The notes under the pieces were generated by a model. The model saw only the letters and a list, made by a program, of their open reading frames with translations. It made no database searches and had not been told where the DNA came from. A program made the translations under genes and the position numbers. A DNA stretch of 41,657 nt, taken from the NCBI RefSeq assembly GCF_040290245.1, contig NZ_PSMQ01000007.1, positions 1 to 41,657 on the forward strand, in the 5' to 3' direction. Position 1 is the stretch's first letter, and the number at the start of each line of letters is the position of its first letter. This document shows positions 39,990 to 41,657 of this stretch, one piece after another. Source of the DNA: Thermus_A sp040290245. GTDB lineage: Bacteria > Deinococcota > Deinococci > Deinococcales > Thermaceae.

Positions 39990-40305
39990 CCCTACCGTCC
40001 CGAAGGACGGCATAGCGGTTGCGGATGTTCCGCACAGCGTTGACGTCCGCTTGATCCTGCCCTTCCTGGGCTGGCCTACGTGCAGGTCTTCGAAGACCAG
40101 TACGGCTCCCGGCGGGGCCCACTGAACGAGTCGTTTGGCGGTCTGTCGCGAACGTTCTCGTCCGGTTGCGCTGCTTGCGTCCAAGCCGTTTGAGAAGTCT
40201 GCGGACGCTTCGGGTGTCCCACTTCTCTGCCTTTCGGGATGCAAGCTTGCGTGGAGCCGCGATCGGGTCTTGCGGGTGCGTTTGTTCCTGATCTTCACCT
40301 TTCCA
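39990..40305 (-). pseudogene. TnpB (IS200/IS605-type OrfB) remnant
   Basis: Pieces of a TnpB protein appear in three different minus-strand frames: KIRNKRTRKTRSRLHASL, WDTRSVRRLLKRLGRKQRNR, then AKRLVQWAPPGAVLVFEDLH (the RuvC-II region with the Glu-Asp pair), and finally DQADVNAVRNIRNRYAVLRD (the RuvC-III end). At least two frameshifts and a deletion of the stretch between the VFEDL and ADVN motifs, including the zinc finger, mean it is dead. TnpB is the RNA-guided nuclease of IS200/IS605 and IS607 elements. Ends of the element and any guide RNA cannot be placed. Confidence 0.72.
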
Positions 40306-40552
40306 GGGGAAATCCCTACCTCCGAGGCCCTCTAGCAGGTGTATGGGGAAGCAGTTTGTCCTCCGTTCTGGGAACGGGAGCGGAAAAGGTGTTGTGCTCT
40401 ACACGATAGACCACGACAGACACTGAGCCGCTATCTTGACCCGACCGAGAAGGACACAGGCGAGTGACCAAGGTCTACCAGGAGGTCCTGGGTACCTCAG
40501 CTTCGTGTGGGCAGGCCCTGGTGCTGAGATTCTTCAGGATTCGGTCGGGGAA

Positions 40553-40579
40553 ATATTTGCGAAAGTAGTTCGCAAATAT
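40553..40579. repeat. Perfect AT-rich 27-bp inverted repeat
   Basis: ATATTTGCGAA - AGTAG - TTCGCAAATAT: 11-bp arms, 5-base centre, strikingly AT-rich for this genome. Its symmetry suggests a protein-binding site (repressor, recombinase or partition protein) rather than a terminator, since no T-tract follows. Confidence 0.75.
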
Positions 40580-40623
40580 AGCTGTCGGCGCTGGCGTCGG
40601 ATTTCCAACACCTGCCACATCAA

Positions 40624-40639
40624 GTGGGGAATTCCCCAC
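40624..40639. repeat. Perfect 16-bp palindrome
   Basis: GTGGGGAATTCCCCAC with no spacer. Such spacerless palindromes are dimer-binding sites or element-end features; none identified. Confidence 0.6.
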
Positions 40640-40747
40640 CTCCCACACACCACCGGCGCCGGGTCGATTCCACGGTCAACGATGACGTGTCCGGATTCGA
40701 ACACCTCGCACCCCCCACAATCCCACTTAGCGGAGATTTCGGGAGAA

Positions 40748-40777
40748 GTTTCAAACCCTTATAGGTACGGTCAGAAC
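40748..40777 (-). CRISPR. Single isolated 30-nt CRISPR-type repeat
   Basis: The 30 bases begin GTTTCAAACCC and end GGTCAGAAC on the plus strand. On the minus strand they end TACCTATAAGGGTTTGAAAC, matching the pattern of type I-B repeats in thermophiles (GTT... core TACCTATAAGG ... TTGAAAC, the 8-nt crRNA handle). No second repeat is found within 80 bases to the left, and an IS256-type end starts about 18 bases to the right. It is probably the last repeat of an array whose remainder lies beyond the insertion, outside the window. Confidence 0.65.
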
Positions 40778-41122
40778 GCGAGTGCCGGGAGTAAAGGGGA
40801 AAATTGTGTAAAGCGCTCTGGAATTGGATAGGGGGTGAGGAAGATGCCAAGGGCAAGGGAAAGCGGAGAGGGCAAGCCTTGCTAGACCCGGGCCACCGAC
40901 CGGCTGGACGGCCTGGTGGACGAACTCTACAGCCGCATGGCCAAAGGGGAGCACCCATGGAACGGGAACGGGCCCGCTTCCTGGCCTCCCTGGACGGCCA
41001 GGGGGAGCAGGCGGGCGGCTTCTACCCCCGGAAGCTCAACCTCAAGGTCCCCAGGGTCCGCCACGCCAAGTCCTTCCGTCCCGCCCCCCTCCCACCCAGG
41101 TGGAAACGGACGGCTACTCCCT

Positions 41123-41192
41123 GTGCTCCCCTCAGACACCTCCCGTGCTCCCGTCAGGGACACCTCCTGTGCTCCCGTCAGGGACACCTCCA
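41123..41192. repeat. Three tandem 22-24 bp repeats in the transposase pseudogene
   Basis: Units start with GTGCTCCC at 41123, 41145 and 41169; the last two are nearly identical (GTGCTCCCGTCAGGGACACC), the first lacks two bases. They lie where the family has its first hydrophobic region. Confidence 0.8.
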
Positions 41193-41255
41193 GGCCCAGA
41201 TGCAAAGGGCTCCGGCGTCCCTGGGCCTCCCCTTCTCAGAGCAGGCCCTGCAGGC

Positions 41256-41304
41256 TGCTTTCGCGAAGCGAAACACCGAGTTGCTTTCGCGAAGCGAAAC
41301 ACCG
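41256..41304. repeat. Two tandem 26-bp repeats in the transposase pseudogene
   Basis: TGCTTTCGCGAAGCGAAACA at 41256 and again at 41282. In the frame of the downstream catalytic region the second copy reads FREAKHR, probably original coding sequence that has been duplicated. Confidence 0.85.
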
Positions 41305-41580
41305 GGCGGCCAAGGCCCTCATCCAAGACCAGCTGGACTTCTACAAGTCCCAGCCCCTCAGGTCCGACTGGTTCGCCATCTTTGTGGATGCCTACTGGGC
41401 CAAGCTCGGGACCGAAAAGGGCAAGCTCGTGGACCTTTCCCTGTTCGTGGCCGTGGGGATTGATCTGGAAGGGCATAAGGAGGTCCTGGGATTCTGGACC
41501 CTGGAAGGGCGGGAGAACAAGGCCTCCTGGGTCCAGGTCCTGCAAGACCTGATCGCCAGGGGGGTGCACCGGGTCCTCCT

Positions 41581-41657
41581 CAAGGTACGCTTCGCGTGAC
41601 CAAGGTACGCTTCGCGTGACCAAGGTACGCTTCGCGTGACCAAGGTACGCTTCGCGT
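41581..41657. repeat. 20-bp tandem repeat reaching the right window edge
   Basis: CAAGGTACGCTTCGCGTGAC three times in full plus 17 bases of a fourth copy, all identical. The array begins right after the HRVLL codons of the transposase and continues out of the window. The unit contains the short dyad ACGC-TTC-GCGT. Confidence 0.95.

Larger units (their letters stand above)
40306..40747. other. Non-coding stretch between TnpB remnant and CRISPR-type repeat
   Basis: No convincing gene is present; the only longish open frame (40436-40831 plus) has no recognisable domain and no ribosome-binding site. The stretch contains two perfect inverted repeats, given separately, and otherwise looks like mixed element debris. 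Confidence 0.5.
40796..41657 (+). mobile_element. IS256-family insertion sequence (left part)
   Basis: The left end probably starts near 40796 with GGGGAAAATTGTGTAAAGCG, containing the TTGTGTAAA core seen at many IS256-family termini. The transposase frame follows at 40844. The right end is not in the window. Confidence 0.6.
40844..41657 (+). pseudogene. IS256-family (mutator-type) transposase, decayed, right end missing
   Basis: Fragments in different frames spell an IS256 transposase: ATG 40844 MPRARESGEGKP followed by an in-frame TAG near 40883, DGLVDELYSRMAKGEHPW, then after a frameshift RERARFLASLDGQGEQAG and FYPRKLNLKVPRVRHAKSFR, LGLPFSEQAL, and the catalytic region SDWFAIFVDAYWAKL with VAVGIDLEGHKEVLGFW and ASWVQVLQDLIARGVHRVLL. 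One nonsense codon, at least two frameshifts and three blocks of tandem repeats show it is inactive. The last block replaces coding sequence up to the window edge. Confidence 0.85.

Noticed and set aside
40553..40579. Chromosome dimer-resolution (dif) site
   Set aside because: The arms are a perfect mirror and lack the recognisable dif half-site sequences; size is similar but sequence is not.
40687..40705. tRNA T-arm (GGATTCGAAC context)
   Set aside because: The flanking bases do not pair into a five-base T-stem and no acceptor, D or anticodon arms are found around it.
40436..40831. 131-residue open frame
   Set aside because: No recognisable domain, no ribosome-binding site, and it runs across the CRISPR-type repeat and the IS end.
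41581..41657. CRISPR array at the right edge
   Set aside because: The 20-bp units are directly adjacent with no spacers and resemble a slippage-type tandem repeat.

Overview
The window is GC-rich (by eye about 65%), densely packed DNA with many four-base ATGA/GTGA gene overlaps. It carries a light-regulated carotenoid and photolyase island of the kind found on the large plasmid of Thermus thermophilus: crtB next to litR/ldrP, a CYP175A1-type P450, a type 2 IPP isomerase and phr. The proteins are clearly Thermus-like but diverge from my memory of the T. thermophilus HB8/HB27 versions, so a different Thermus species is likely. A megaplasmid location is inferred, not shown.

Layout. (1) 1-5535, photoprotection and repair: a truncated CrtI-like oxidoreductase and a peroxiredoxin (minus) diverge from a five-gene plus-strand operon of photolyase, SDR, flavin-reductase-like protein, YceI protein and UV-damage endonuclease. 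A 3' relic of a microbial rhodopsin gene lies just beyond it on the minus strand. (2) 5540-16435, carotenoid island: minus-strand genes from crtB down to idi2 cover phytoene synthesis, desaturation, cyclisation, hydroxylation, glucosylation and acylation, the route to thermozeaxanthin-type pigments. The divergent plus-strand operon encodes the B12 photoreceptor-repressor LitR/CarH, the CRP-like activator LdrP and an SDR. (3) 16438-22158: a DUF523-DUF1722 protein, a LysA-like decarboxylase, a PuuD-like hydrolase, an M19 dipeptidase and an APC permease. (4) 22289-27298, an envelope-stress-like operon: PepSY protein, PAP2 phosphatase, DedA, response regulator, histidine kinase and PIG-L deacetylase, followed by a convergent DUF421 gene. 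(5) 27336-34950: tatA, a secreted protein, a second two-component system co-directional with a c-type cytochrome, an ABC transporter (fused permease plus ATPase) and an mntH gene broken by a frameshift behind a DtxR/MntR-like operator. (6) 35017-39813: a His/Lys-rich Asr-like peptide, a transglutaminase-TPR protein, an acyltransferase-like membrane protein, a polysaccharide deacetylase, an NHL propeller and a second secreted protein related to the one in region 5. (7) 39830-41657, a mobile-element graveyard: TnpB remnant, inverted repeats, one isolated CRISPR-type repeat and a decayed IS256-family transposase with tandem repeats that run off the right edge.

The most interesting unexplained signal is a direct repeat, TTCAG-N6-TTCAG (11-bp period). 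It lies upstream of five genes or operons in regions 5 and 6: tatA, both related secreted proteins, the cytochrome c/response regulator/kinase operon and the Asr-like peptide. In four of the five a -10-like hexamer follows about 9-13 nt downstream. This looks like the operator of the OmpR-type regulator encoded inside the set, defining an uncharacterised envelope regulon. Other notable signals are the rhodopsin relic, the frameshifted mntH, the isolated CRISPR repeat next to an IS end, and a 44-residue membrane peptide between crtB and the P450.
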